Counted from the stretch's first letter, positions 35,208 through 46,170 are shown. The stretch: DNA of 64,000 nucleotides from Actinomadura luteofluorescens (GCF_013409365.1 NZ_JACCBA010000001.1:4402001-4466000), one strand, 5' to 3'. The notes: generated from the sequence alone by a model not told the origin. Numbers and translations are program-made.

Positions 35208-36044
35208 TCAGAACAGGCCGCCGAGGCTGCGGTTCTGGGAGACAGCGGTGTCGAACGCCAGCGGGCAGGCCAGCACGAGCGTGCGCATCGGCTCCTGCAA
35301 CTGGACGCGCATCCGCAGGACGTAGCGGTCGGCCCCGGTGAACACCTGGGAGAAGAGATCGCCCATCCCGGCGAACCCGCGCTGCATCCGGGCCAGCTCC
35401 TGCTGCTGCCAGTCGGTGATCCGGCCGCTCAGCAGCTCGTAGTAGCCGATCTGCCGCTCGTGCGGGTCGAGGATCTCCCAGCCGCGCATCGCGCGCTTGC
35501 GCAGGTGCCCGATCAGCCCGCCGTGCGGGGTCAGGACCTGCATCACGGGCGTGCCCATGAACCCGTAGGGCTTGTAGAACAGGAAGTACGGCATGCCGTC
35601 CGGGCGGAGGATCGACAGCTTGCGCTCGGCCTTGGTCTGGCTGTTCTGGTTCATGACGCGCAGGGCCTTCTTCGCGCCGCTCACGCCTTGTTCTCTGACG
35701 TACGCCGCGGGCTGCCCCTGCGGGCTCCAGATCGTGTAATTGGCCTCTGTCGAGAAGAACTGCGCCGGCTGGTCGTAGACGAGGATCGGCGATCCGTACA
35801 GGTCAGCGGGCTGCTGCGGCGGCGGCTGCTGCTGGGGGTGGGGGTACTGCGGCGCGGGGTGGCCGCCTTGCTGAGGCGCTGGATAGCCGCCCTGCATCGG
35901 CGGCGGGTAACCGGGCGCCTGCGGCTGATGGCCGTAGCCCGGGGGCGCGTACCGCGGGGCGGGAGGCGGCGTGCCGTAGGGCGGCGGCGGAGCGCCGTAG
36001 CCGGGGCCGCCGGGCGGGGCGGGTGGGGGCGGGGGGTATCCCAT
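35208..36044 (-). CDS. LURP-one/scramblase-like protein with Pro/Gln-rich N-terminus
   Basis: 278 aa; ATG at 36044 with CAGGAG six bases upstream. Residues 1-95 are Pro/Gly/Tyr/Gln repeats (GYPPPPPAPPGGPGYG and similar). Residues 100-278 match the phospholipid scramblase-related (LURP-one) beta-barrel: FSTEANYTIWSPQGQPAAYV, KLSILRPDGMPYFLFYK, GHLRKRAMRGWEILDPHE and a hydrophobic final helix. No transport activity is shown for bacterial members; the barrel may bind lipids. The proline-rich start resembles that of the ATPase at 132-2546. Confidence 0.75.
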   Translation of the reverse strand: MGYPPPPPAPPGGPGYGAPPPPYGTPPPAPRYAPPGYGHQPQAPGYPPPMQGGYPAPQQGGHPAPQYPHPQQQPPPQQPADLYGSPILVYDQPAQFFSTEANYTIWSPQGQPAAYVREQGVSGAKKALRVMNQNSQTKAERKLSILRPDGMPYFLFYKPYGFMGTPVMQVLTPHGGLIGHLRKRAMRGWEILDPHERQIGYYELLSGRITDWQQQELARMQRGFAGMGDLFSQVFTGADRYVLRMRVQLQEPMRTLVLACPLAFDTAVSQNRSLGGLF

Positions 36045-36054
36045 GGCGGCTCCT

Positions 36055-36090
36055 GACGCGATCACCGCGGACGCGATCACCGCGGACGCG
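36055..36090. repeat. 15-base direct repeat, 2.4 copies
   Basis: GACGCGATCACCGCG occurs twice head to tail (36055-36069, 36070-36084), then GACGCG again, in the leader of the scramblase-like gene. Confidence 0.7.
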
Positions 36091-36146
36091 CGCCACGATA
36101 CGCCCGGGCCGCCCCGTCCACAGCCGGATCCGCCCGCCTTGCCGCG

Positions 36147-37010
36147 CTACTTGAGGAGGCGGGACATGCGGCGGTCGGCGAGCGGTTTGCCGCCCGTCTG
36201 GCAGGTGGGGCAGTACTGGAGCGCCGAGTCGGCGAACGACACCTCGCGGACCGTATCGCCGCACACCGGGCACTTCTGGCCGGCGCGGCCGTGCACCCGC
36301 AGGCCGGTCTTCTTCTCGCCCTTGAGGTCCTGCGCCTCCAGACCGCGCGAGCGCTCCACCGCGTCCCGCAGCGTGGCGACGATCGCCTCGTGCAGGACGG
36401 CGACGTCCTCCTCGGTCAGCGAGGAAGCGATCTTGAACGGGGACATCCTGGCGACGTGCAGCACCTCGTCGGAGTAGGCGTTGCCGATGCCGGCGATCAC
36501 CTTCTGGTCGCGCAGCAGGCCCTTGATCTGGCTGCGCTTGCCGTTGACGATCGCGGCCAGGGCCCCGGTGGTGAACGACTCGTCCAGCGGGTCGGGGCCG
36601 AGGGACGCCACGCCCGGCACGTCGTCCGGGTCGCGGACGACGTAGACGGCGAGCCCCTTCTTCGTGCCGGCCTCGGTGAGGTCGAAGCCCGACCCGTCGT
36701 CCAGGTGCACCCGCAGGGCCAGCGGGTTCTTCCCGCCGGGACGGACCGGCCTGGCCGGGATCTCGTCGCGCCAGCGCAGCCAGCCGGCGCGGGCGAGATG
36801 GATGACGAGGTGCAGCCCGTCGACGTCCAGGTCGAGGAACTTGCCGTGCCGGGCCGCGCCGGTGACGGTCAGCCCGCCGAGCGCGGTCACCGGCGGGTCG
36901 TAGGTCTTCAGCGCGGAGATGGCGAGAACATCGACGCGGGCGACGACATGGCCGACCACGCGCTCCCGCAGGAACCCCGCCAGCGCCTCCACCTCAGGTA
37001 GCTCAGGCAT
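36147..37010 (-). CDS. Fpg/Nei family DNA glycosylase
   Basis: 287 aa. The N-terminus MPELPEVEAL carries the catalytic Pro2 and Glu3. Helix-two-turn-helix region DQKVIAGIGNAYSDEVLHVA, and a C-terminal zinc finger CPVCG...YCPTCQTGGK. Lys in HGKFLDLDV and loss of the usual 8-oxoG capping features place it near the actinobacterial Fpg/Nei2 group. It removes oxidised bases and nicks the abasic site. Nearest upstream genes on the other strand are the copper operon. Confidence 0.93.
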   Translation of the reverse strand: MPELPEVEALAGFLRERVVGHVVARVDVLAISALKTYDPPVTALGGLTVTGAARHGKFLDLDVDGLHLVIHLARAGWLRWRDEIPARPVRPGGKNPLALRVHLDDGSGFDLTEAGTKKGLAVYVVRDPDDVPGVASLGPDPLDESFTTGALAAIVNGKRSQIKGLLRDQKVIAGIGNAYSDEVLHVARMSPFKIASSLTEEDVAVLHEAIVATLRDAVERSRGLEAQDLKGEKKTGLRVHGRAGQKCPVCGDTVREVSFADSALQYCPTCQTGGKPLADRRMSRLLK

Positions 37011-37118
37011 GGCTTCAGTATCCGCGACGAGCCGAGCTGCCGGAACGTTCGTCCACAGCCCTGTGGACGCCTGTGGAAAACCCTGGGGGCCGGTGTGACC
37101 CGGATCTCGGAATCAGAC

Positions 37119-37135
37119 ATACCCCCTAGGGGTTG
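37119..37135. promoter_or_regulatory. CsoR-type operator 1
   Basis: ATACCCCCTAGGGGTTG, a near-palindrome centred on CCCCTAGGGG, of the form bound by copper sensor CsoR in actinobacteria. Confidence 0.75.
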
Positions 37136-37173
37136 TCACGGGTGTCCGGTTATGGCAGCATGAGGCGCACGAG

Positions 37174-37190
37174 ATACCCCCCAGGGGTAA
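37174..37190. promoter_or_regulatory. CsoR-type operator 2
   Basis: ATACCCCCCAGGGGTAA, 55 bases after the first site and 19 bases before the copZ start. Two sites imply tight copper-responsive repression of the operon. Confidence 0.78.
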
Positions 37191-37208
37191 GAGACCGAAG
37201 GAGACGCG

Positions 37209-37412
37209 ATGAGCACCGCCACCTACACCGTCAGCGGGATGACCTGCGGCCACTGCGTGAGCTCGGTGACCGAGGAGGTCGAGCAGATCGCCGGTGTGAC
37301 CGGCGTGGACGTCGACCTCCAGACCGGCCAGGTCACCGTCACCAGCGAGACCCCCCTCGACGACGCCCGGATCAAGGACGCCGTCGAGGAGGCCGGATAC
37401 CAGCTGACCTGA
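37209..37412 (+). CDS. copZ: Copper chaperone CopZ (HMA domain)
   Basis: 67 aa, one heavy-metal-associated ferredoxin-like domain with metal motif GMTCGHC (residues 10-16). RBS GAAGGAGA. It carries Cu(I) in the cytoplasm and hands it to CopA. First gene of the operon, directly after two CsoR-type operators. Confidence 0.95.
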   Translation: MSTATYTVSGMTCGHCVSSVTEEVEQIAGVTGVDVDLQTGQVTVTSETPLDDARIKDAVEEAGYQLT

Positions 37413-37475
37413 GCGGACCGCGCCTCGCCCCCGGGCGGGGTGCGTCCCTCGGAACATCGAGCGGAGTGAAACGGC

Positions 37476-38441
37476 ATGAACAGCGCGACCAGGCTGGGGG
37501 CCTACGCCGTGGGTCTGGCGGTCGTCTTCGGCGGCGCCGCGGGCGTCGGCAAGATCGTCGGTCCCGTCGGAGGAACGGCGACGATGGCGTCCCATGAGAA
37601 CGGCGGAGGCGGGCACGGCGGCGGCCACGGGGGCGGAGGCCACGAGACCGCGGCGTCCCACGCCCCGGGCGGCCTCCAGGTGTCGGAGGACGGCTTCACG
37701 CTGGCCCCGCAGAAGACCGTCCTCACCGCCGGCGAGAAGACGGACTTCCGGTTCACGATCAACGGACCGGACGGCAGGCCCGTCACCGGGTTCAAGCCGC
37801 TGCACGGCAAGCGCCTGCACCTGATCGTGGCGCGGCGCGACCTGTCCGGCTTCCAGCACCTGCACCCGACCGAGACCGGGGGCGGCGTCTGGACCGTCCC
37901 GATCACGCTGGCCAAGCCCGGCGTGTACCGGTTCTTCACCGACATCCAGCCGGACGGCGCGAAGCGGCAGCTCACGCTCGGCACGGACGTGTTCGTCCCC
38001 GGCGACCTGAAGCACGCGCCCCTGCCCGAGCCCGAGCAGGTCGCGAAGGTGGACGGCTACGAGGTGCGCCTCACCGGGGGCCTCACCCCCGGCAAGTCCG
38101 CCGAACTGACCCTCACCGTGAGCAAGGACGGCAGGCCGGTCACCGACCTGGAGCCGTACCTGGAGGCCTACGGGCACCTCGTCGCGCTGAGGCAGGGCGA
38201 CCTGGCCTACCTCCACGTCCACCCGGACGGGGAGCCCGGCGACGGCGAGACCGAGCCCGGACCCGGCATCACGTTCTTCGCCGAGGCGCCCAGCTCCGGC
38301 GCGTACCGCCTGTACCTGGACTTCAAGCACGACGGCAAGGTCCGCACCGCCGAGTTCACGGTGCACGCCGGGCAGGTCCCCGTCCGGGAGAAGGGCGAGG
38401 AGCCCGAGCCCGGGCACGACGACCGGCCCCACACCCACTGA
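37476..38441 (+). CDS. Exported His/Gly-rich protein of copper operon
   Basis: 321 aa. An N-terminal membrane anchor or signal (residues 7-28) is followed by a His/Gly-rich stretch ([18 protein letters not shown]) that could bind copper. The main part has two beta-sandwich-like halves with [21 protein letters not shown] and [19 protein letters not shown], and the C-terminus ends DDRPHTH. The repeated LH.HP-type motifs match a family found with actinobacterial copper ATPases. Lying between copZ and copA, it probably binds copper outside the membrane; its precise role is unknown. Confidence 0.8.
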   Translation: MNSATRLGAYAVGLAVVFGGAAGVGKIVGPVGGTATMASHENGGGGHGGGHGGGGHETAASHAPGGLQVSEDGFTLAPQKTVLTAGEKTDFRFTINGPDGRPVTGFKPLHGKRLHLIVARRDLSGFQHLHPTETGGGVWTVPITLAKPGVYRFFTDIQPDGAKRQLTLGTDVFVPGDLKHAPLPEPEQVAKVDGYEVRLTGGLTPGKSAELTLTVSKDGRPVTDLEPYLEAYGHLVALRQGDLAYLHVHPDGEPGDGETEPGPGITFFAEAPSSGAYRLYLDFKHDGKVRTAEFTVHAGQVPVREKGEEPEPGHDDRPHTH

Positions 38442-38469
38442 CGTTCCGATCGAAGCAGAGGAGGACGCG

Positions 38470-40704
<2,235 letters not shown>

Positions 40705-40705
40705 T

Positions 40706-40755
40706 CGCGGTTCTTGGGGTGCCGGGCCTGGGGGCCCGGCACCCCAAGAACCGCG
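40706..40755 (+). terminator. Strong terminator after copA
   Basis: Perfect 23-bp stem beginning CGCGGTTCTTGGGGTGCC with loop TGGG, directly after the copA stop. It also forms the first helix of element copy C. Confidence 0.9.
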
Positions 40756-40844
40756 TGCGATTGCTGCATCGCTCCGACTCGCCCTGGGGGCTCGCTGCGC
40801 GATCGGTTTCTCGCAAGCTCGAAACCGGCTTCGCACGCAATCGC
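40756..40844 (+). repeat. Structured intergenic element, copy C
   Basis: Related to copies A and B: outer helix GCGATTGC (40757-40764) with GCAATCGC (40837-40844), the shared middle GCATCGCTCCGACTCGCC, and an inner hairpin CGGTTTC/GAAACCG (40804-40827). Compared with A and B, paired positions change together. It lies between convergent copA and the MarR gene, with its own terminator-like helix upstream. Confidence 0.75.
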
Positions 40845-40876
40845 GACACCTGAGGTCGCTGCGTGGCTGGTGTGAG

Positions 40877-40914
40877 TGCCCCGGCGCCGGGCCTTCGGGC
40901 CTGGCTCCGGGGCA
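40877..40914 (-). terminator. Terminator after marR-type gene
   Basis: TGCCCCGG..CCGGGCC-TTC-GGGCCTGG..CCGGGGCA hairpin, 10 bases past the MarR stop. Confidence 0.7.
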
Positions 40915-40924
40915 TCGCGCTTTG

Positions 40925-41356
40925 TCAGGGGCGGAGCGACGTGAGAACCGTGGCCAGGGCCGGGTCGGTGGCGGCCTCGTCCAAGGCCTGGGTGAGGGTC
41001 TCGGTGTAGGTGGGGGCGGCCTTTTCCTGGACGGCGCGGCCCTCGTCGGTGATGACGGTGTAGACGCCGCGGCGGTCCTTGGGGCACATGGCGCGGCGGG
41101 TGAGGCCGGCGGACTCCAGGCGGGCGACCAGGCGGCTGACCGAGCTCTGGTTCAGGCCGATCAGGTCGGCGAGTTCCTGCATGCGCAGTTCCCCGTCGCC
41201 GGCACGGGCGAGGTGGCACAGCGCACGGTACTCCGACAGGCCGATCCCGTGGCGGCGCTGCAGGGCCTTGGCGAGCCGGTGCTCGACCCGCCCGTGCAGC
41301 ACGACGATGCCGTCCCAGAGCGTCCCGTCCGCCGCGGCCTTGGTGTCCACGCCCAT
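40925..41356 (-). CDS. MarR-family transcriptional regulator
   Basis: 143 aa from ATG at 41356. Winged helix region LSEYRALCHLARAGDGELRMQ, recognition helix GLNQSSVSRLVARLESAGL and wing MCPKDRRGVYTVITDEG. It is divergent from an Old Yellow Enzyme gene; the 111 bases between contain an A/T-rich palindrome, so it most likely represses that gene and senses an electrophile. One Cys (MCPKD) in the wing could be the sensor; inference. Confidence 0.93.
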   Translation of the reverse strand: MGVDTKAAADGTLWDGIVVLHGRVEHRLAKALQRRHGIGLSEYRALCHLARAGDGELRMQELADLIGLNQSSVSRLVARLESAGLTRRAMCPKDRRGVYTVITDEGRAVQEKAAPTYTETLTQALDEAATDPALATVLTSLRP

Positions 41357-41374
41357 CGCGCACCCCGTTTCCTC

Positions 41375-41404
41375 TTGACGCCAGTTTACATGCGATGCCA
41401 ATAT
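41375..41404 (+). promoter_or_regulatory. Probable promoter of flavin reductase gene
   Basis: TTGACG, 18-base spacer, CAATAT, 63 bases before the ATG, in an unusually A/T-rich patch. Confidence 0.5.
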
Positions 41405-41405
41405 C

Positions 41406-41434
41406 TGCATGTACATACAACACATGTAGATGCA
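41406..41434. promoter_or_regulatory. MarR operator candidate
   Basis: TGCATGTACAT-N7-ATGTAGATGCA, 10 of 11 positions paired. A second ACATGC/GCATGT pair overlaps the promoter upstream. Placed just after the predicted -10. Confidence 0.65.
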
Positions 41435-41467
41435 TGCAAATGCCCGCGCCGACCGGAGGACAGGACG

Positions 41468-42547
41468 ATGACCAGCCCCCTGCTCGCCCCGTACGAAGGC
41501 CCGCACCTCAGGCTGCGCAACCGGATCGCGATGGCCCCGATGACGCGGGGCCGGGCCGACGACGTGACCGGCGTCCCCCACCCGCTGACCGGGGAGTACT
41601 ACGCGCAGCGCGCCGCGGCGGGCCTCATCGTCACCGAGGGGATCTGGCCGCACCCCCTCGGCAAGGGCGGTCCCGGCATCCCCGGCCTGGTGACGCGGGA
41701 GCAGGTCGCCGGGTGGCGCGCGGTGACGGACGCCGTGCACGAGGCGGGCGGGACGATCTTCGCCCAGCTCTGGCACGTGGGCCGGATGTCGCACCCGCTC
41801 ACCCTGCCGGGCGGCGCCGCGCCCGTCGCCCCGTCGGCGGTGCGCATCCGGTCGGAGGGCATCCACACCCGCGCGGGGAACGTCCCCCACGTCACGCCGC
41901 GCGCCATGACGACCGCCGAGGTCGAGGAGACGGTCGCCGCGTTCGCGGCCGAAGCCCGCAACGCCGTCCGGGCCGGGTTCGACGGCGTGGAGGTGCACGG
42001 CGCGAACGGCTACCTCGTCCAGCAGTTCCTGGCCGAGAACACCAACCGGCGCACCGACCGGTTCGGCGGCTCCCGGGAGGGCCGGCTGCGCTTCGCCCTC
42101 GACGTCGTGCGGGCCGTGGCGGACGCGGTCGGGCCGGAGCGCGTCGGGCTGCGCGTCTCCCCCGACAATCCGGAGAACGAGATCGCCGAGGAGGACCCTC
42201 GGGGCACCTACCGGGCCCTCGTGGACGCCCTCGACCCGCTGGGCCTGGCCTACCTGCACGTCATCGAGCGCGGCGCGTACGGGGCGCTGGCCGACCTGCG
42301 CCCCCGCTGGTCGGGCACGCTGATCGGGAACTTCAACGGCCCCGAGCCGACGTCGCAGCGGGCCGGTGAGCAGGTCGTCGCGGCGGGCCTGGCCGACGTC
42401 TTCTCCTTCGGCCGCCTCTTCATCTCCAACCCCGACCTTCCCGCGCGGTTCGCCGCGTCGGCGCCGCTGGCCAGGCCTGTGGAGGAGCTCGTCTACGGCG
42501 GCCACGCCGAGGGCTACGTGGACTATCCCCCGCTCGCCCGCGTGTGA
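41468..42547 (+). CDS. Old Yellow Enzyme family NADH:flavin oxidoreductase
   Basis: 359 aa, ATG at 41468 with CGGAGGA upstream. FMN TIM barrel: MAPMTRGRADD, FAQLWHVGRMSHP, GFDGVEVHGANGYLVQQFLAENTNRRTDRFGG with the substrate-binding His/Asn pair, and FSFGRLFISNPDLP. It belongs to the alkene reductase (OYE1/NemA) branch that reduces alpha,beta-unsaturated carbonyls and nitro compounds with NAD(P)H. Regulated by the divergent MarR protein by inference. Confidence 0.94.
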   Translation: MTSPLLAPYEGPHLRLRNRIAMAPMTRGRADDVTGVPHPLTGEYYAQRAAAGLIVTEGIWPHPLGKGGPGIPGLVTREQVAGWRAVTDAVHEAGGTIFAQLWHVGRMSHPLTLPGGAAPVAPSAVRIRSEGIHTRAGNVPHVTPRAMTTAEVEETVAAFAAEARNAVRAGFDGVEVHGANGYLVQQFLAENTNRRTDRFGGSREGRLRFALDVVRAVADAVGPERVGLRVSPDNPENEIAEEDPRGTYRALVDALDPLGLAYLHVIERGAYGALADLRPRWSGTLIGNFNGPEPTSQRAGEQVVAAGLADVFSFGRLFISNPDLPARFAASAPLARPVEELVYGGHAEGYVDYPPLARV

Positions 42548-42551
42548 CCGC

Positions 42552-43160
42552 TCAGGACTCCACGGACCAGAAGGCCACCTCGTGCCGCATGCCCTCCATG
42601 AAGAGGCGCTCCGCGGTGGCGGGGTCGGGGTCCGCCTCATCGATCATCTGGGCGATGCGGGCGGCGAGGTCCGCGAAGCCGGGGTCGGCGTAGGTGTCGA
42701 CCCAGCGGCGGTAGCGGGGCTCGGACGGCGGGTTCTCGGCGAGGATCCGCCCGAGCGTCGAGTAGCCCCACATGCAGGGGTACAGGGCCGCGAGGCCGTC
42801 GCCGTAGCTGGCGGCGCTGTCCAGCAGGAAGGACGTGTAGGCCGCGCACGCGGGCCCCTTACGGGCGCCGTCGAGGTCGGCGGAGAAGCTCGCGGAGAGG
42901 GAGCGGTGCAGGTCGAGCTCGTCGTGGAAGGTGGCGTGGGCCAGATCCACCAGGTCGCCCAGGTGAGCGTCGGGAGCCTGCCATGCGAGGCGGGAGAAGA
43001 CCCGCACGTAGTCGTGCAGGAAGAGGTAGTCCTGCTCCAGCCAAGAGCGGAACACGGCCTCGTCGAGGTTGCCCTGGGCGATGCCCTTGACGGTGGGGTG
43101 CTGGAGCTGTTCGTCCACCAGCGGGCGGCCGAGTTCCTCCAGGTGCGCGGCGAGACTCAT
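42552..43160 (-). CDS. tenA: TenA-family thiaminase II / aminopyrimidine aminohydrolase
   Basis: 202 aa from ATG at 43160. The all-helical TenA fold is marked by HPTVKGIAQGNLDEAVFRSW, Asp44 in LEQDYLFLHDY, Cys129 in LYPCMWGYSTLG and Glu194 in GMRHEVAFW: the active-site set of the TenA_C class. It hydrolyses aminopyrimidines from degraded thiamin to HMP for salvage. The TPP-regulated HMP permease at 32719-34065 fits the same pathway. Only four bases separate its stop from the convergent flavin reductase. Confidence 0.92.
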   Translation of the reverse strand: MSLAAHLEELGRPLVDEQLQHPTVKGIAQGNLDEAVFRSWLEQDYLFLHDYVRVFSRLAWQAPDAHLGDLVDLAHATFHDELDLHRSLSASFSADLDGARKGPACAAYTSFLLDSAASYGDGLAALYPCMWGYSTLGRILAENPPSEPRYRRWVDTYADPGFADLAARIAQMIDEADPDPATAERLFMEGMRHEVAFWSVES

Positions 43161-43182
43161 GGAGCCAGTCTGCCGTAGAGAC

Positions 43183-43225
43183 GACGAGGACCCCGCCGAG
43201 TCGTCGACCCGGCGGGGCCCTCGTC
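43183..43225 (-). terminator. Terminator after deacetylase-GT2 gene
   Basis: GACGAGG-A-CCCCGCCG with its complement and one mismatch, 11-base loop; 111 bases past the stop at 43336 and upstream of tenA. Confidence 0.65.
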
Positions 43226-43335
43226 CAGCACCGGTGTGTGGGTCGCCTCTCGGCGAAAGGCACAACACGGCTCCAGCCGAACGGTATTCCGTGAAGGCGA
43301 AAGGTGAGGCCCGGGGACACCAGGCACACCGGCTG

Positions 43336-45513
43336 TCATTTGTAACCGACGGGCCCCGGTGATTGTTCCCGGGTCCCGAAATCCGCGAAGGTCCCCGTCC
43401 GCCGGATGGTGTGCCAGCCCAGGCGGGCCCCCAGCAGCGCGGTCACCACGGACTGCACGACGACCAGGTACATGAGCTGCCGGTAGACGAACTGCTGGAG
43501 CGGCAGGGCCCACAGCGGGCGGACGGACTCGCCGTCCAGCCACAGGGCGTAGGCGCCGGCGGCGGCCTGGGCGGCGACGAAGAGCGTCCAGGAGACGACG
43601 GGCACCAGCGGGTCCAGGAAGATCAGCCCGAACACCGCGAACAGGTCGATGGCCGGGGCGAACAGGGGGAGCAGCACCTGGAACACCGTCAGGTAGGGCA
43701 GGCAGCGGCGGCCGAACCGCCCCGACCCGCCGCGCTCCACGACGGACCTCCGGTGCTTCCACATCGCCTGCATCGTCCCGTAGCACCAGCGGTACCGCTG
43801 CCGCCACAGCTGCCGCAGCGACGCCGGCGCCTCCGTCCAGGCCAGGGCCTTCTCCTCGTAGACGACGCGCCGCCCCGTGCGGCAGATCGCCATGGTGAGG
43901 TCGGTGTCCTCGGCGAGGGTGTCGCCCGGGACGCCGCCCACCTCGGCGAGGACGGACCGCCGGAACGCCCCGATCGCGCCCGGCACGGTCGGCATGCACC
44001 GCAGGAGGTCGAACATCCGCCGGTCGAGGTTGAAGCCGATGACGTACTCGATGTGCTGCCAGCGGCCGAGGAGGCCGCCCCGGTTGGCGACCTTGGTGTT
44101 GCCGCTGACCGCGCCCACCTCAGGGTCGGCGAAGGGGGCGACCAGGTGCCTGAGGGTGTCGCGCTGGAAGACGGTGTCGCCGTCCACGAGCACGAGGATC
44201 TCCGACCGCGCCACGGCGATGCCCGCGTTGAGCGCGCTCGGCTTCCCGCCGTTCGGCTTGCGGAGGAGCTGGAGCCCGGGCAGGGCCATGGACTCGACGA
44301 TCGCGGCCGTGCCGTCGCCGGACCCGTCGTCCACCACGATCACCTCGACGGTGCCCGGGTAGTCGGTGTCCAGCAGCGTGGTGACCGTCGCCGCGATCCC
44401 GGCCTCCTCGTTGTAGGCGGGGACGATCACGGAGACGGGCGGGAACGGGTCCGGCGGCAGCCCGCCGGGGGGCGGCGGGGGGCCGCCCGTGCGGTGCCCG
44501 CGGCCCGCGGGCCTTCGCACCCGGCGCACGTGGACGTGCGCGAACGCCAGCAGCGCCACGAGGCGGAGCACGCAGAGCAGGCCCGCCACCCCGAACACCG
44601 CGCTCATGGTGCCGGTGAGCCCGGACGCGGCGCGCTGGGCGGTCACCAGCGTCCAGCCGACGGCCCGCTCGCGGGCGGGCACCGCGACCTCGGCGCGCGG
44701 CATGCCCAGGGCCTGCGCGAGCGTGGTGAAGCGGTAGCCCTGCGGCTGGAGCCGGTCGAGGATCCGCCCGACCGCCGCGACCGTCTCGGACCGGTCGCCG
44801 CCCGAGTCGTGCAGCATCACGACGGCGCCCTCGCCCCGCCTTCCCGCCTCCAGCGCCCGCCGGACGATCGTCTCCGTGCCGGGACGCGTCCAGTCCTCGG
44901 TGTCGCGGTCGGTGAGGACGACGATGTAGCCGTCCCCTCCCGCCCTTTCGGCCGCGCGCCACTCCGGCGCGGTCAGGCCGTCCGGGCGGGAGGAGTACGG
45001 CATCCGCATCAGCCTGGTGTGGACGCCCGCCGCGCCCGCCAGCGCGCGTTGGGTGAGGTCCATCTCCAGGCGCGCCCGCCAGCGCGGCGCCGCGGCGAGG
45101 TCGGCGTGCGTGTAGGTGTGCGAGCCGATCTCGTGGCCCTCGCGGAGGATGCGGCGGGTCAGCGCCGGCTCGCGGGCCACGTGCGAGCCGACGGTGAAGA
45201 ACGTGGCGCGCGCGTCGTGGCGGCGCAGGACGTCCAGGATCCGCGGCGTCCACTCGGGGTCGGGCCCGTCGTCGAACGTCAGCGCGATCGTCTTCGCGGG
45301 CATGCGGCGGCTCTCCGGGGCGCCGCCCGAGAGGTTGAGGACGGGACCGCCCGCGGTCACCCGGGACGGCGCCGGCCCGGAATGCCCCGGATCGGCCCGC
45401 GGGGCCTCGCCGAGGCTGCCGCCCGCGAAGCCGTCCATGAGCAGGAGCACGGCCACCACGAGGCCGCCGAGCGACAGCAGGATCCAGTGGCCCCGCGGCT
45501 CACCTCGCCGCAT
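43336..45513 (-). CDS. Fusion: NodB polysaccharide deacetylase plus GT2 synthase
   Basis: 725 aa from ATG at 45513, two bases after the upstream stop. Signal anchor at residues 10-30. NodB domain (70-280): TFDDGPDPEW, SHTYTH zinc site, MPYSSRPDG and MLHDSGG. A membrane helix links to a processive GT2 domain (360-600) with VIVPAYNEE, VVDDGSGDGT, a DGDT metal motif, EDTDLT and QRYRWCYG (QxxRW). Three or four C-terminal helices follow. Such proteins probably make and deacetylate an N-acetylhexosamine polymer at the membrane, as in chitin/PNAG-like synthesis. Polymer identity unknown. Confidence 0.88.
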   Translation of the reverse strand: MRRGEPRGHWILLSLGGLVVAVLLLMDGFAGGSLGEAPRADPGHSGPAPSRVTAGGPVLNLSGGAPESRRMPAKTIALTFDDGPDPEWTPRILDVLRRHDARATFFTVGSHVAREPALTRRILREGHEIGSHTYTHADLAAAPRWRARLEMDLTQRALAGAAGVHTRLMRMPYSSRPDGLTAPEWRAAERAGGDGYIVVLTDRDTEDWTRPGTETIVRRALEAGRRGEGAVVMLHDSGGDRSETVAAVGRILDRLQPQGYRFTTLAQALGMPRAEVAVPARERAVGWTLVTAQRAASGLTGTMSAVFGVAGLLCVLRLVALLAFAHVHVRRVRRPAGRGHRTGGPPPPPGGLPPDPFPPVSVIVPAYNEEAGIAATVTTLLDTDYPGTVEVIVVDDGSGDGTAAIVESMALPGLQLLRKPNGGKPSALNAGIAVARSEILVLVDGDTVFQRDTLRHLVAPFADPEVGAVSGNTKVANRGGLLGRWQHIEYVIGFNLDRRMFDLLRCMPTVPGAIGAFRRSVLAEVGGVPGDTLAEDTDLTMAICRTGRRVVYEEKALAWTEAPASLRQLWRQRYRWCYGTMQAMWKHRRSVVERGGSGRFGRRCLPYLTVFQVLLPLFAPAIDLFAVFGLIFLDPLVPVVSWTLFVAAQAAAGAYALWLDGESVRPLWALPLQQFVYRQLMYLVVVQSVVTALLGARLGWHTIRRTGTFADFGTREQSPGPVGYK

Positions 45514-45515
45514 GC

Positions 45516-46058
45516 TCAGCCGCTCTTCTTCTTGCGTCCCCACGCGGGGGGTGTCGCCTGCGACCTGCCCGGGGCGCTCGTGGCGGTGTTCGTCGCCGCA
45601 GGGGCCGCCGACACGGCGGGCGCCGCCGGCGCGGGCGCGGCGGATGCGGCCGGCGCCCCGGGGGCCGCCGGCCCGCGCGATGACCGGGCACCCGGCCCGG
45701 CCGGCTGGGGACGCGCGGACGGGGCCCGCTCACCCGCCTTCTCCGCCGGGACGCTCGGACGGCTCACCTTCGCGCGCGGCCGCACGGACGGCTCGCTCCA
45801 CGGTGTCAGCGGGACGTCGGCGCCCGTGGTGACGCCGAGGCCGAGCGCGCCGAGGAACACCAGGAGCACCGAGCCCACGAGCAGGCCCAGCCGCCGTCCG
45901 ATCCGGGCGCGCCACCCGGTCGCGTCGACGAAGACGGGCGCCGCCTCCGTCTCCTCCTGCGGAACGGGGCGCGCGGAAGGCCGGGTCAGGGGAGGGGCGA
46001 CCGGCGCGATGCCGGTGACAAGGAGCTTGTCCCGGTCGTGCGAGGTGTTGCCGATCAT
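45516..46058 (-). CDS. Membrane-anchored Ala/Pro-rich partner protein
   Basis: 180 aa, ATG at 46058. Cytoplasmic N-terminal part (1-55), one transmembrane helix (LGLLVGSVLLVFLGALGLGV, about 57-77), then about 100 residues of Ala/Pro/Ser-rich extracytoplasmic sequence ending GRKKKSG. It is coupled to the deacetylase-GT2 gene. No known domain. It may anchor or guide the polymer synthase; this is inferred from the gene pairing only. Confidence 0.7.
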   Translation of the reverse strand: MIGNTSHDRDKLLVTGIAPVAPPLTRPSARPVPQEETEAAPVFVDATGWRARIGRRLGLLVGSVLLVFLGALGLGVTTGADVPLTPWSEPSVRPRAKVSRPSVPAEKAGERAPSARPQPAGPGARSSRGPAAPGAPAASAAPAPAAPAVSAAPAATNTATSAPGRSQATPPAWGRKKKSG

Positions 46059-46170
46059 CTAGGTCCGTCATCTCGTGCGAGGCGGCCGGGCGGCCGGGGG
46101 GATTCACTCCGTCAGCGCGAACCCGCGCGTACGTGTCACACCACAACGGGAATGCCTGCACAATGGCGCG

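Noticed and set aside
43161..43335. tRNA or small RNA between tenA and the deacetylase gene
   Set aside because: The hairpin there is a simple terminator; no cloverleaf or conserved tRNA boxes were found, here or elsewhere in the window.
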